The translations under genes were made by a program, and so were the position numbers. Positions 1 to 9,126 of a stretch of DNA of 64,000 nucleotides are shown here, in pieces. Below the pieces are notes generated by a model. That model saw only the letters and a list, made by a program, of their open reading frames with translations, did no database searches and had not been told where the DNA came from. Position 1 is the stretch's first letter. The number at the start of each line of letters is the position of its first letter. Source of the stretch: Bacteroidia bacterium (GTDB taxonomy: Bacteria; Bacteroidota; Bacteroidia; Flavobacteriales; Flavobacteriaceae); NCBI GenBank assembly GCA_030432635.1, contig JAUIMB010000004.1, positions 186,001-250,000 of the forward strand, given 5' to 3'.

Positions 1-505
1 GATTGATCTGTGATTTTAATAGTTGTAATTCGGCTGTTAGTTTGTCTTCGCGCAATTGCCTTTTTAACGCTTCTTCTTTTTGCCACCTCAATATCATGAT
101 ATGAACAAAGGACATACCTACAAAAAAGATGTATAGCCATAAAATAGTGATGAGGTTTTCGGCCAACAAGAATTCAAAGCCATAAATTAATTTGTTTTTG
201 AAAAGTTCCAGTACAATTGCTGAAATTGTCGCTAGTAGAAGATAAGATCCATATCGCCTAAACTGCCTCTTGTTGAAATATTTGGAGAGTACATATACAT
301 TAAAATAGTAAAGCGATAGTTTTAGGATAAAACCAATAATGGTTCCAAATACACTAATCCCATCATAGGATATCTCAACAATTTCCTGTCCGTTTATAAT
401 TTCGACTTCCCTGTTTTGCGGACTGATAATCGCAAAGATTAAATAAAAACAGATCAGCCAAAAAAGGAGATTGATTCCTATTTCTATAAATCGATTTGTG
501 GTCAT
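1..505 (-). CDS. Sensor histidine kinase, LytS/YehU type (N-terminal part, cut by window edge)
   Basis: Reading leftward from an ATG at 505, the frame stays open to the window edge (168 codons). The protein begins MTTNRFIEIGINLLFW and has about four hydrophobic segments (near residues 10-28, 50-68, 88-102 and 118-135). A charged helix follows and ends in ELQLLKSQIN, the stretch that directly precedes the PHFLFN phospho-acceptor motif in LytS-type (His_kinase family) kinases. The catalytic half therefore lies outside the window, and a LytTR regulator probably follows it there. The family position rests on the helix sequence and topology. It is seen directly that the frame is open; the kinase function is inferred. 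Confidence 0.8.
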   Translation of the reverse strand, partial: MTTNRFIEIGINLLFWLICFYLIFAIISPQNREVEIINGQEIVEISYDGISVFGTIIGFILKLSLYYFNVYVLSKYFNKRQFRRYGSYLLLATISAIVLELFKNKLIYGFEFLLAENLITILWLYIFFVGMSFVHIMILRWQKEEALKRQLREDKLTAELQLLKSQIN

Positions 506-661
506 AATAGTGTAAATGTAAACTGAAATTTTATAACCTTGTTAACATTCAGTCAATTTGTGACAAGAGCATCCTCATATGTGATGAAATGGTTATTTTT
601 TGTCTAGATAACTTTAAACTATGTCTTATCACTTTTACTTTATAACCCTTCGTAAAATGAA

Positions 662-669
662 TAAGTTTG
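662..669 (+). promoter_or_regulatory. Bacteroidota -7 box (TAAGTTTG)
   Basis: TAAGTTTG matches the TAnnTTTG consensus and lies 12 bases before ATG 682 and 21 before ATG 691. No clear TTG sits at the -33 position. It overlaps a possible TTG start at 667, which argues for one of the downstream ATGs as the real start of the serine hydrolase. Confidence 0.4.
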
Positions 670-690
670 ATAAAACGTAAAATGTATACC

Positions 691-2106
691 ATGAAATCAA
701 TCTTAAAATTTGCAGTGATGTTGCTATTGTGTATGGGCTGCCAAGCACAGCATAACAAAAAAGACTTTAAAACTGATGTGTCCAACTACCTCAAGGAATT
801 AGAACAGCGTGGTTTTTCTGGAAGTGTTTTGGTCGCTTATAAAGGAGATGTTATCAATGCTGAAGGTTATGGTTTTGCGGACAAAGAAGCCAAAATCATG
901 AATACCTCCAAAACAATTTTCGATATAGGGTCGATCACAAAGCAATTTACAGCGGCAGGAATCCTAAAGCTTGAAGAGCTAGGAAAGTTAAAATTGAGCG
1001 ACAAGGTCAATGTGTATTTTGATAATGTCCCAACAGATAAAAGTGAAATGACCTTACACCATCTGTTGACGCATTCCTCCGGATTGCCACCAGCTTTGGG
1101 ACATGATTATCACCTGATCTCCAAGCAAGATTATGTTGCCAAGGCTTTTTCTTCTAAATTGTTGTTTCCTGTTGGAGCCCAATACGAATACTCGAATACA
1201 GGTTACACATTATTAGCTATGGTTATTGAGGAGGTTTCTGGGCAAACGTATGAAGCGTTTCTTTATAATCAACTTTGGAAACCTGCCCAAATGGAGCATA
1301 CAGGTTATTTGAGACCTGATTTCAATAAAAATGACATTGCAGTAGGATATAAAAGCGATGAAAAATGGGGAAAGCCTACTGAAAAGTGGAACCATGAAGT
1401 CTCCTGGCATCTTAAAGGGAATGGTGGTGTGCTATCCACTATTGAGGATATGTACAAATGGCACCAAGCCTTGATTGGAACAAAAGTACTTTCCCAAACA
1501 TCAAAAGAAAAAATGTATACCAAGCATATTGAAGAAGGCGAAGGTGCCGGATCGTATTATGGTTATGGTTGGGCACTGTTTCCAACACCTCGAAATACCT
1601 ATTTAATTGCGCATAATGGAGGCAATGGGATTTTCTTTGCGGATTTTTGGAGATACCTTACTGAAGATATTACCATAATTATGATGACCAACCAATCTAA
1701 TAAAGGATACGATGCCCTAACATCACAATTGGCTGGGATCTTGCTAACACCTAACTTTAAGCCAAATTCCGATCTAAAAGTATCTCAAGCTGACGCTGAA
1801 GCAGAACGGCAAATGGAGCAAATTGTAGACAATTTTTTGAATGTTATTAAAATGGACGATTCACAACTTTGGGAAACATTTATTGCCGAAAACTTCTCAA
1901 GGGAAATGATTGACCTCATGCCAATGAAAGACCATATTGCAATGTTCAAGAAATTCCATGATGCACTTAATGGTCAGGCTGTTGAAGGAGTGTTGCTGAA
2001 TGCAGACGATGATATCGAAATGAAGTTTGCTAAAAATAAACTCATCATAAGTATTGATATCGATTCAAAATCCGAAGTAAAGATTGGTGGTTTGATGCTA
2101 GACTAA
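691..2106 (+). CDS. Serine hydrolase lipoprotein, beta-lactamase/penicillin-binding family
   Basis: This 471-residue protein belongs to the class C beta-lactamase-like serine hydrolase family (PF00144). The catalytic S-x-x-K is seen as SITK in DIGSITKQF, the Tyr motif as YSNTGY, and a third motif as HNGG. The N-terminus MKSILKFAVMLLLCMGC is a lipoprotein signal with the lipidated Cys at residue 17, so the product is probably membrane-anchored in the periplasm or at the outer membrane. About 100 C-terminal residues after the hydrolase core form an additional small domain often found in these proteins. ATG 682 and TTG 667 are alternative starts; the -7 box at 662-669 disfavours 667. The substrate (peptide, ester or peptidoglycan fragment) cannot be told from sequence. 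Confidence 0.85.
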   Translation: MKSILKFAVMLLLCMGCQAQHNKKDFKTDVSNYLKELEQRGFSGSVLVAYKGDVINAEGYGFADKEAKIMNTSKTIFDIGSITKQFTAAGILKLEELGKLKLSDKVNVYFDNVPTDKSEMTLHHLLTHSSGLPPALGHDYHLISKQDYVAKAFSSKLLFPVGAQYEYSNTGYTLLAMVIEEVSGQTYEAFLYNQLWKPAQMEHTGYLRPDFNKNDIAVGYKSDEKWGKPTEKWNHEVSWHLKGNGGVLSTIEDMYKWHQALIGTKVLSQTSKEKMYTKHIEEGEGAGSYYGYGWALFPTPRNTYLIAHNGGNGIFFADFWRYLTEDITIIMMTNQSNKGYDALTSQLAGILLTPNFKPNSDLKVSQADAEAERQMEQIVDNFLNVIKMDDSQLWETFIAENFSREMIDLMPMKDHIAMFKKFHDALNGQAVEGVLLNADDDIEMKFAKNKLIISIDIDSKSEVKIGGLMLD

Positions 2107-2180
2107 GTCGATAAGATGGGTTTTGTAAGGAGGTATTGAAAATTACCGTTTTGTCGTTCGCAAAACAGAAATCAATGTCG

Positions 2181-2188
2181 TATTTTTG
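2181..2188 (+). promoter_or_regulatory. -7 box of the lpd promoter (TATTTTTG)
   Basis: Perfect TAnnTTTG match. It ends where an in-frame GTG (2188) begins, so a transcript starting a few bases later could not carry that GTG. This decides for the ATG at 2224. No TTG is found at the expected -33 distance. Confidence 0.5.
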
Positions 2189-2223
2189 TGTTCGATTTTA
2201 AACAAACAACAAAAATCTTCTTT

Positions 2224-3624
2224 ATGAAATCATACGATGTTGCAATTATTGGTTCTGGTCCTGGTGGATATGTGGCAGCGATTCGCTGTGCGCAACTAGG
2301 CATGAAAACAGCAATTATTGAAAAATATTCAACCCTTGGAGGAACTTGCCTTAACGTTGGTTGTATTCCAAGTAAAGCACTGTTAAGTTCTTCCCATCAT
2401 TATGAAGAGGCTACCAAGCATTTTGAAGACCATGGTATTGAGATTCCAGGTGAAATCAAGATCAACCTCGAAAAGATGATAGCACGCAAGCAGGCTGTAG
2501 TAGATCAAACTACAGGTGGTATTGATTTCCTAATGAAGAAAAATAAAATCGATGTTTATGAAGGTTTAGGAAGCTTTAAGGATGCAACACATATTACGAT
2601 CGAAGGTAAGGATGCTGATGAAATTGAAGCTAAGAATACCATTATCGCGACAGGGTCAAAACCTTCGAACTTGCCTTTTATCAACTTGGATAAAGAACGT
2701 GTCATCACTTCTACGGAAGCACTAAAATTAAAGGAAGTTCCTAAACATCTCATGATTATTGGTGGAGGTGTTATCGGATTGGAGCTCGGACAAGTTTACC
2801 GACGATTGGGTGCTGAAGTGACCGTAATTGAATATATGGACAGAATTTTACCTACAATGGATGCAGGCCTTTCCAAAGAACTCAACAAGGTGTTCAAAAA
2901 AGCCAAATGCAGCATGATGGTATCCCATAAAGTACAATCTGTAGAACGCAAAGGAGACGAGGTCATTATCAAGGCCGAAAATAAAAAAGGTGAAGTGGTC
3001 GAATTTAAAGGTGATTATTGCTTGGTCTCTGTAGGTCGTAGACCGTATACAGATGGTTTAAACGCTGAAGCCGCAGGAGTGAAAATCAATGACAGAGGAC
3101 AAGTCGAAGTCAACGATCATCTCCAAACTTCGGCATCAAATATCTATGCGATAGGAGATGTCGTTCGTGGTGCAATGCTAGCACATAAAGCTGAAGAGGA
3201 AGGTGTGTTTGTTGCTGAAACATTAGCAGGACAAAAACCGCATATCGATTATAACCTTATTCCAGGTGTGGTATATACATGGCCAGAAGTGGCTGCAGTA
3301 GGGAAAACAGAAGAAGAATTAAAGGCATCTGGAACCGAATATAAAGTTGGGCAATTTCCGTTTAGAGCACTAGGTAGAGCAAGAGCCAGTGGAGATATCG
3401 ATGGTTTTGTAAAAATACTGGCCGATACATCTACTGATGAAGTTTTAGGTGTACATATGATAGGAGCTCGTTGTGCCGATTTGATTGCTGAAGCTGTAAC
3501 TGCCATGGAATTTAGAGCATCGGCAGAGGACATATCGAGATATTCCCATGCACATCCAACCTTTGCTGAAGCCATAAAAGAAGCAGCTTTAGCGGCAACT
3601 GATGACAGAGCGCTACACGCATAG
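2224..3624 (+). CDS. lpdA: Dihydrolipoyl dehydrogenase (E3)
   Basis: This FAD flavoprotein (466 residues) reoxidises the dihydrolipoyl groups of 2-oxoacid dehydrogenase and glycine-cleavage complexes with NAD+. Visible motifs are the FAD-binding GSGPGG near residue 10, the redox disulfide in GGTCLNVGCIPSK (near 40-52), the NAD-binding IGGGVIGLELG (near 177), the second FAD motif in IYAIGDV, and the catalytic His-Glu region HAHPTFAEAIKEA at the C-terminus. Length and order are normal for bacterial E3. It stands alone, with no E1 or E2 gene beside it, so it is probably the shared housekeeping E3. The ATG at 2224 is chosen over the GTG at 2188 because the protein then begins directly with the FAD domain and because of the -7 box. 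Confidence 0.97.
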   Translation: MKSYDVAIIGSGPGGYVAAIRCAQLGMKTAIIEKYSTLGGTCLNVGCIPSKALLSSSHHYEEATKHFEDHGIEIPGEIKINLEKMIARKQAVVDQTTGGIDFLMKKNKIDVYEGLGSFKDATHITIEGKDADEIEAKNTIIATGSKPSNLPFINLDKERVITSTEALKLKEVPKHLMIIGGGVIGLELGQVYRRLGAEVTVIEYMDRILPTMDAGLSKELNKVFKKAKCSMMVSHKVQSVERKGDEVIIKAENKKGEVVEFKGDYCLVSVGRRPYTDGLNAEAAGVKINDRGQVEVNDHLQTSASNIYAIGDVVRGAMLAHKAEEEGVFVAETLAGQKPHIDYNLIPGVVYTWPEVAAVGKTEEELKASGTEYKVGQFPFRALGRARASGDIDGFVKILADTSTDEVLGVHMIGARCADLIAEAVTAMEFRASAEDISRYSHAHPTFAEAIKEAALAATDDRALHA

Positions 3625-3663
3625 TTTCTATGTCCATCTCAAAAACATAATGTCTTACATCTT

Positions 3664-3692
3664 AAAAAGCGAACTTAAAGGTTCGCTTTTTT
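3664..3692. terminator. Bidirectional terminator shared by lpd and the TPR lipoprotein gene
   Basis: An 11-bp stem AAAAAGCGAAC (3664-3674) pairs with GTTCGCTTTTT (3681-3691) around the six-base loop TTAAAG, with T-rich flanks on both strands. The TAA stop of the leftward gene (3675-3677) lies in the loop, so its last codons form one arm. Confidence 0.9.
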
Positions 3693-5414
3693 GATTTTAG
3701 ATCCAGATAATTCTACATCTGCGGTTGCCCAACTGGTTTTGATCGCGTTTTCCATCCTAGTGACATTATCCAAATCGCCAAGTTTTTCATAAGCTAGTTT
3801 CAAACCATGTTGTGCCCAACCGTTTTTTGGTAACTTTTTAAGGTCTTCATTATAGATTGTAATGGCTTCCTCGTATTGTTTGTTTTTTATGAGCAAATCA
3901 CCAAGGTGATGCCTAATTGAAAAAAACCAATCAGGTGGTTCGTTGTAATTTAATTCGTCTTCAATGGCAACAGCTTCTTTCAGCAATTTGATACCTGAGT
4001 CCAAATGGCCTTGAGCACTTAAGAGTTCACTCTCTAAGACCTTATCAGCTAAGCCTATAAGTGTTCCCACAGAGTTGATGTCCCAAATGGTGAGATCATT
4101 CAAGCTGTCATCTGAAGCATATGCCTTAAGGGCTTCCAATTCTTGCTTTGCTTGGTCAAAATCCGTTTTAGCAACATAAGCCATGCCCTTTGCGTAATGT
4201 TGCATGGCCAAAGGATATTTTAAGAGACTTGATTCTTCCTTTTTCAGAATATCGTCCCACATGGCGAATTTGACCATGGTGTAGTATGGAATGACATAAT
4301 AATGTTGAAGTGTTCCCCATCCTGGTTCTGCCATAATATCTGGATGTACGTGCTGGGATACTTTATTGGCACCAATCATTGCCCAATGTTTATTACCTTC
4401 CAAAGCCGCTGTGGCAGCCATAAAATGATAATTATGCGGATAGTAGGCTAGAGGATATGCGCCTTGGGCATGACACAGCGTAACATAGGTACTGTCTGCT
4501 TGTACTGCGTTAATGTTGGCCACAGTACCTTTGTGATAGTCTCCAGTTCTTATGTAAATATGTGATGGCATATGAACCAAATGACCAGCACTTGGAAAAG
4601 TGCCATCATCAAACAGCTTTGCCGACGTATAAGCGCGTTCTGGCGTGCTTGAAGCTTCAACGGCATGAATATAAAAATGATTGGCTCCAGGATGCTCGGG
4701 ATTCCTCTTGATAATAGTTTCTAAAATGGAAACAATTTCTGGTGTCCAAGATTTTTCAGAGCCATCTTTTTCATTCAAATCCCACGGATGCAAATTCATA
4801 ATCGATTCTGCATACATGGTTGCTATTTCTGTGTCTTGAGGATATTGAGTATGGATAGTTTTTAACGCGTTAGAATAGTTAATATCAAGTTGGGAACGAT
4901 CTTCTGGAGGCGTCTCAGTATAACGCTCAGCCATCGCATTTATCAAGTCCTTTTCTTTTTTTGTGCAATTATCTGATAAAGATTTGGCTTTTTGGATTGC
5001 CTGGTAAGCTCTTTCATAATGGTTGTCTTCCATTCCAGCGTTATAATTTGGACCAAGCACATAGGCATAACCCCAAAATGCCATGGCGCAATTAGGATCT
5101 AATTTTGTAGCGTAATAAAAGGAACGAGCCGCTTCGGCATGATTGAATGCGTAAGCTAACGTCAATCCTTGATTGAAGTAGTTTTGTGCTAGTTCGTTGT
5201 TTGTGGAAATAGGATAATTAAGCGTGCCTAAGCCTTGAAATAAAGGAGCCTTGTTGTCTTTTTTGTACCATTCGGCATCTGTAATCCTTGGCACACAAGA
5301 GTATTTACTCAAAGGCGGTGTTTTTACAACAGTGTCATTTACTGATTTTCCATCTGCTTTACATGATAGAATTAGTGCACTGAGGCAAATCAGAAAGATA
5401 AGAACGTTTTTCAT
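3675..5414 (-). CDS. TPR-repeat lipoprotein
   Basis: A 579-residue protein with a lipoprotein signal (MKNVLIFLICLSALILSC, Cys 18), so it is exported and anchored. The body is helical with TPR-like units: one in NELAQNYFNQGLTLAYAFNH with AARSFYYATKLDPN, and a C-terminal pair around YEEAITIYNEDLKKLPKNGWAQHGLKLAYEKLG split by a loop. Conserved aromatic and His-rich central segments (HYYVIPYY, HMPSHIYIRTGDY) belong to a widespread but uncharacterised family of about 550-600 residues. It is a single leftward gene. No catalytic motif is recognised. A scaffold or binding role is inferred from the TPRs only. Confidence 0.75.
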   Translation of the reverse strand: MKNVLIFLICLSALILSCKADGKSVNDTVVKTPPLSKYSCVPRITDAEWYKKDNKAPLFQGLGTLNYPISTNNELAQNYFNQGLTLAYAFNHAEAARSFYYATKLDPNCAMAFWGYAYVLGPNYNAGMEDNHYERAYQAIQKAKSLSDNCTKKEKDLINAMAERYTETPPEDRSQLDINYSNALKTIHTQYPQDTEIATMYAESIMNLHPWDLNEKDGSEKSWTPEIVSILETIIKRNPEHPGANHFYIHAVEASSTPERAYTSAKLFDDGTFPSAGHLVHMPSHIYIRTGDYHKGTVANINAVQADSTYVTLCHAQGAYPLAYYPHNYHFMAATAALEGNKHWAMIGANKVSQHVHPDIMAEPGWGTLQHYYVIPYYTMVKFAMWDDILKKEESSLLKYPLAMQHYAKGMAYVAKTDFDQAKQELEALKAYASDDSLNDLTIWDINSVGTLIGLADKVLESELLSAQGHLDSGIKLLKEAVAIEDELNYNEPPDWFFSIRHHLGDLLIKNKQYEEAITIYNEDLKKLPKNGWAQHGLKLAYEKLGDLDNVTRMENAIKTSWATADVELSGSKIKKANL

Positions 5415-5572
5415 CTTGATTTACTATTTAATCGATTGGTGGTGTATTATAAAAATATTAAAAAGTCTTAAGTGGTCTTTATCTTACAGTAGAGTTAATA
5501 TCGTTTAAGAATGAATAATTTCACTGAACATTTTAGTTAAGAATATAGCTTCTTTTCTTATATTTAAGGGTG

Positions 5573-5580
5573 TAAATTTG
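5573..5580 (+). promoter_or_regulatory. -7 box (TAAATTTG) five bases before ATG 5586
   Basis: Perfect TAnnTTTG match. The ATG of the downstream gene follows after five bases, so transcription would start at or next to the start codon (a leaderless mRNA). No exact TTG lies at -33; TTC is seen at 5550-5552. Confidence 0.45.
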
Positions 5581-5585
5581 TGGTT

Positions 5586-5909
5586 ATGTGGGAAAAACAA
5601 CTTGAATTTTACGACAGTATTGTAGCTGAATGTCCTGATTTTGAACGTAAGGGAAAGAAGATGATATATACGTCTGCAAATGGCTACATGTTTACTTTAT
5701 TGAATAAGGATGCTGAAATTGGTATTCGATTGTCAAAAGAATCCCAAAAAGCGTTTAAAGAAACATACAACGCTACCGAATATCGATCCTATGGTGCGGT
5801 GATGCGCGACTATGTAAAAGTTCCTGAAGCCTTATATGCCAATAAGCAGTTATTGGTAGATTATTTTAATGAAAGCTATGGTTACGTCATGAGCTTAGAG
5901 CCAAAGTAA
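5586..5909 (+). CDS. TfoX/Sxy N-terminal-domain-like protein
   Basis: A small soluble protein of 107 residues. The central pattern (an aromatic GYMFTLL strand, then GIRLSKESQ, then YGAVMRDYVKVPEALYANKQ and a C-terminal helix) resembles the TfoX N-terminal domain fold, here as a stand-alone domain without the C-terminal helix-hairpin domain of enterobacterial Sxy. In proteobacteria Sxy regulates competence; that role cannot be transferred to this protein. ATG 5586 is preferred to GTG 5580, which is the last base triplet of the promoter box. It meets the convergent leftward gene with one base between them. Confidence 0.6.
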   Translation: MWEKQLEFYDSIVAECPDFERKGKKMIYTSANGYMFTLLNKDAEIGIRLSKESQKAFKETYNATEYRSYGAVMRDYVKVPEALYANKQLLVDYFNESYGYVMSLEPK

Positions 5910-5910
5910 A

Positions 5911-6501
5911 TCAAAGTTCCTTGATCAAATCATAAATACGCATGCGTTTGCTGTAATCGTATTCGTTGATATCCCGAACAAAGCAGTACATGCTTATTTC
6001 TTCGCGTTTTACTTTTTCAGATAGTGCTTCTACTGTAAATGGTCCAAATTCTTCCGATTTTTCGATGTAGTAGAACTCATGGTCATAAATGAGGTCGCTC
6101 ACTTTCTTTTGGTACTTTTTTCTTAAAAAGATTTTTATGTCTTCAACACTATCCAAGGTTTCCGTATAATTGGTAGAATTGATAAATAGCGCAAATTCGG
6201 TTTTGTTTTGATGGTTCAATACAAGAACATCATCATCCTTGAAATAAGCTTTAACCGTTATGAGTCCGTCTTCAGTTTCGATAGAAAACACATTTTGGAT
6301 ATCGACCGTCCAAGACGTTTCAATAATTGATTGTTTGCGCGCAATTTCGAGAATATGATCATCCTTAAAAGTATAAATGGATTTTTTTTCAGAGATGCCA
6401 TTGACCAAAACCCATTGTTGGTTAATGAGCAATGAATCATGATGCATCGAATAATCAAAGGGTTTTAAATTAGGAATTACATCGCGTAAGTTATCTCTCA
6501 T
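5911..6501 (-). CDS. Hypothetical protein with C-terminal GYF_2-like domain
   Basis: A 196-residue soluble protein without signal or membrane segment. Residues 1-140 are unrecognised and look like a beta-rich domain (alternating IYTFKDDHILEIAR, then WTVDIQNVFSIE). The last 50 residues, FYYIEKSEEFGPFTVEALSE then ISMYCFVRD, have the W/Y-Y-x(n)-G-P-F-x(3)-L pattern of GYF_2 (DUF4339) modules, which in other proteins bind Pro-rich peptides. The domain call is by eye and moderate. It lies 64 bases downstream (leftward) of nothing on its own strand except the regulator gene, which reads in the same direction and ends further left, so the genes are separate. Confidence 0.5.
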   Translation of the reverse strand: MRDNLRDVIPNLKPFDYSMHHDSLLINQQWVLVNGISEKKSIYTFKDDHILEIARKQSIIETSWTVDIQNVFSIETEDGLITVKAYFKDDDVLVLNHQNKTEFALFINSTNYTETLDSVEDIKIFLRKKYQKKVSDLIYDHEFYYIEKSEEFGPFTVEALSEKVKREEISMYCFVRDINEYDYSKRMRIYDLIKEL

Positions 6502-6565
6502 ACAGCAGGTTTTAAAAGGGTAACTATAAAGGCAACGTCTAAGATACGGAAATATTGGATAGCAA

Positions 6566-7279
6566 TTAATATTTTTCTAATTGCTGAAGCACCTCTTTTT
6601 TGTAGCTTCGACTTATTGGTAATGCGGTATTATCAATTGTGATATGTTCGTTTGTGAAACTTTGAATGGAGGTTATAGAAATGATAAACGAACGATGGAT
6701 TCTCATAAATAATGGTTTTGGAAGTTTGCCTTCAATAGCACTAATGGTTTCCCTTGTAACAACTGTCTTTTCGGTTAAGTGCAACTTCAAATAGTCGCCT
6801 AGACTTTCAATGTATATGATGTCGGCAAAATCGATTTTTATCATTTTACGTTCAGAACGTACGAACATAAAGTCCAAAACTTCCGCTTCTTCAGCTGTGG
6901 TTTCAATTTGAATGGCATTGTGATAGATATCGAAATAATTTTGAAGGCCTTTTTGAAGTCTTACAAACGAAATGGGCTTCAATAGATAATCTACAGCTTG
7001 AAGCTCAAATCCTTCCACGGCATAATCCCTGTAAGCAGTAGTGAAAATGATCCTAATGTCACGATTGATGGACTTTGCAAATGAAATTCCTGAGATCTCA
7101 GGCATATTGATATCCAAGAACACCAAATCGATATGATGGTTATTGATTTCATTGAAGGCCTCAACAGCATTACTACAACTTGCAACAATGTGAACGTTGT
7201 CTATTTTATTGAGATGGGATTCAATAATTTCCCTGGCAATGGCTTCATCATCAACGATTAAACAATGAATACGGTTCAT
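6566..7279 (-). CDS. LytTR-family response regulator
   Basis: A 237-residue regulator. The receiver domain (residues 1-120) has the acidic pair in LIVDDEAIA, the phospho-acceptor Asp in LVFLDINMPEISG, Thr in IIFTTAYRDYA and Lys in LLKPISF. The LytTR DNA-binding domain follows (about 140-237), with KMIKIDFADIIYIESLGDYL and FMRIHRSFI. It is the partner of the kinase gene immediately upstream, whose stop codon is one base before this ATG. A start three codons earlier (7288) would overlap the kinase gene by eight bases. Target genes are unknown. Confidence 0.93.
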   Translation of the reverse strand: MNRIHCLIVDDEAIAREIIESHLNKIDNVHIVASCSNAVEAFNEINNHHIDLVFLDINMPEISGISFAKSINRDIRIIFTTAYRDYAVEGFELQAVDYLLKPISFVRLQKGLQNYFDIYHNAIQIETTAEEAEVLDFMFVRSERKMIKIDFADIIYIESLGDYLKLHLTEKTVVTRETISAIEGKLPKPLFMRIHRSFIISITSIQSFTNEHITIDNTALPISRSYKKEVLQQLEKY

Positions 7280-7280
7280 C

Positions 7281-8351
7281 TTAAACATTTACTGTTGTTA
7301 GGGTTAATTCGAGTTCAATATTGAAACTGTCTGTATTATCTCGAATGATTAACTCATGCGAATTGGGATACAGCAGTTCCAGTCGTTTTTTTATGTTTTC
7401 CAAGCCAATACCATGCTTTGGTGAATGATGATCAGATTTCGAGTTAATCACTCCAAAGTGCACTTTTTTCGAATCGGCTTTGAGATCAATGTTTATGGAT
7501 AACACACCGTCTTTAATACTACCATGTTTAAAGCTGTTTTCAACAAAAGGGAGCAATAACATTGGTGCAATGGTAATGTTGCTCGATGTTGTTTGGATGT
7601 TCAAATTTACTGAAAGTGTATCGTGAAAACGCATTTTTTCAAGTTCTATATAATCTTTGAGGTGTTCAATTTCCTCAGATAATAACACCGATGGTTTTTC
7701 AGCCTGATACAATACATAGTCCAACAGGTTTGAAAGCTTTAAGATCATATCTGGAGTTTGGTCAGCTTTTTTCAATGCAAAACCGTAAAGTGTGTTCAAT
7801 GTATTGAACAAAAAATGAGGATGAATCTGCATTTTCAAATAATGCAGCTCTTGTTCCTTTAGTTTTAATTGCGTGTCCAATATTTTTGTTTCAAGTTGTT
7901 TTGATTTCGAAGCTTGTTCAAAATTGAGTTTGAGCAGCTTAAAAGCACTTACTACTACAACAACCAAATACACGGCCGTTGCAATAAAAATAATGTTCTT
8001 TGTAGCTGGATTCATTTCAGAATATTCAAAATCAGATAAGTAAATGAGGCTGAAGAATATGGAAACAAACAATAAATACACAGATATGATAAAAGTGTAA
8101 AGACAATAGAGCCCAAAGCGCCAATACCGTTTTGGAATAAGGTAATCAGGAATTAATTTATAGATGGAGACGTATGTGGTAGCAATGGTTATCGGCATTA
8201 AAAAGAGAGCGAATTTCAAGGTATCGGTAAAATTTACGCGATTACCACCAAAAAAGTACGTATAGAACAATAGTACACCAGTCCAAAAGAGCAGATGTAG
8301 TATGAATTGACCAATTTTTTTAAAGACAAATTCCCTCGAAAGCATAAGCAT
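7281..8351 (-). CDS. LytS-type sensor histidine kinase
   Basis: A 356-residue membrane kinase. Four hydrophobic segments lie in the first 150 residues, with no recognisable periplasmic sensor domain, then a coiled-coil linker, then the His_kinase motif YLKMQIHPHFLFNTLNTLYG and a compact HATPase with LLLPFVENSFKHG (N box) and HGIGLENIKKRL (G box). It forms an operon with the LytTR regulator (one-base spacing), so signal sensing through the membrane core and phosphotransfer to that regulator is the expected job. An upstream TTG (8360) and a downstream ATG (8345) are alternative starts. Confidence 0.92.
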   Translation of the reverse strand: MLMLSREFVFKKIGQFILHLLFWTGVLLFYTYFFGGNRVNFTDTLKFALFLMPITIATTYVSIYKLIPDYLIPKRYWRFGLYCLYTFIISVYLLFVSIFFSLIYLSDFEYSEMNPATKNIIFIATAVYLVVVVVSAFKLLKLNFEQASKSKQLETKILDTQLKLKEQELHYLKMQIHPHFLFNTLNTLYGFALKKADQTPDMILKLSNLLDYVLYQAEKPSVLLSEEIEHLKDYIELEKMRFHDTLSVNLNIQTTSSNITIAPMLLLPFVENSFKHGSIKDGVLSINIDLKADSKKVHFGVINSKSDHHSPKHGIGLENIKKRLELLYPNSHELIIRDNTDSFNIELELTLTTVNV

Positions 8352-8536
8352 AAATACCAATGCAATATTAGTTATATTTTTTTACTGCTTGTCTTATTTT
8401 GAGATGAACAACCAATTTAGCAAGGGTTTTAGCATTTCTGTTAAATCGATAAGTAAACTGGTCATTGGTCGCTTTTTTAATAACTGAGGCATCTTAATTT
8501 TTATGTTTGATTATGTTTAACTAAATTTAAAATACT

Positions 8537-8959
8537 ATGACTTTAATTTCGTTGTCCGTTCAGGGTGTTTTCTTTCAAGCGATTGCAACCAATTTATTTA
8601 TGGAAGGTGGCCCACTGTTTATGTCACTCATTCTAATCTGTTTACTTGTATCTTTGTTTTTTATCGTAAAGGGATTTGTAAGTTCACAGAAATCCGTTCA
8701 ATCAGCCCATAAGTATTTGAAACTTACAGTAGATTCTAGTTTGTTGGGCTTAGTGTTGGGTTTTTTGGGTTCGGTACTCGGACTTATTTCTGCGTTTGAT
8801 ACCGTTGAAGCAATGGGTAATCCACCACCTGAAATGTTTGCAGGCGGACTTAAAATTTCGTTATTGACAGCTACATTCGGATTATTTAGTTTTGTCATTG
8901 CTAGATTAGGTATTCTAGTTTTACGGCTTAAATTACCATCAATCCATAATGAAAATTAG
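8537..8959 (+). CDS. MotA/TolQ/ExbB proton-channel family protein (short, orphan)
   Basis: A 140-residue inner-membrane protein with three hydrophobic segments (about 20-45, 68-88, 105-130). The pattern GFLGSVLGLISAFDT, then FAGGLKISLLTATFGL is the conserved TM2-TM3 core of the MotA/TolQ/ExbB family. It is shorter than canonical ExbB (about 230 residues), lacking the large cytoplasmic loop, and no ExbD or TonB gene is adjacent. The gene is monocistronic, ended by the hairpin at 8979-9004. The family assignment is firm, but the role as an energising channel without a partner is uncertain. Confidence 0.8.
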   Translation: MTLISLSVQGVFFQAIATNLFMEGGPLFMSLILICLLVSLFFIVKGFVSSQKSVQSAHKYLKLTVDSSLLGLVLGFLGSVLGLISAFDTVEAMGNPPPEMFAGGLKISLLTATFGLFSFVIARLGILVLRLKLPSIHNEN

Positions 8960-8978
8960 ATCACTGCATGGCGTGTTT

Positions 8979-9004
8979 AGCGAGTTTAAGAACTCGCTTT
9001 TTTT
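8979..9004 (+). terminator. Rho-independent terminator
   Basis: AGCGAGTT and AACTCGCT form an 8-bp stem with loop TAAG, followed by a run of seven Ts, 20 bases after the ExbB-like gene. Confidence 0.9.
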
Positions 9005-9126
9005 ATGTCTTTTTCTTAAGTGATTTTACCGGTTTTTTCCATAATTTTAAGAAAAATGAAAAATTAAGTGACTTTAATAAGTAACCTGTGTCTTATTAGA
9101 AACCCTTAATACGAAATCCAAATTTT

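Noticed and set aside
5251-5508. Rightward open frame opposite the start of the TPR lipoprotein gene
   Set aside because: It mostly overlaps the coding sequence of a convincing gene and has no family features.
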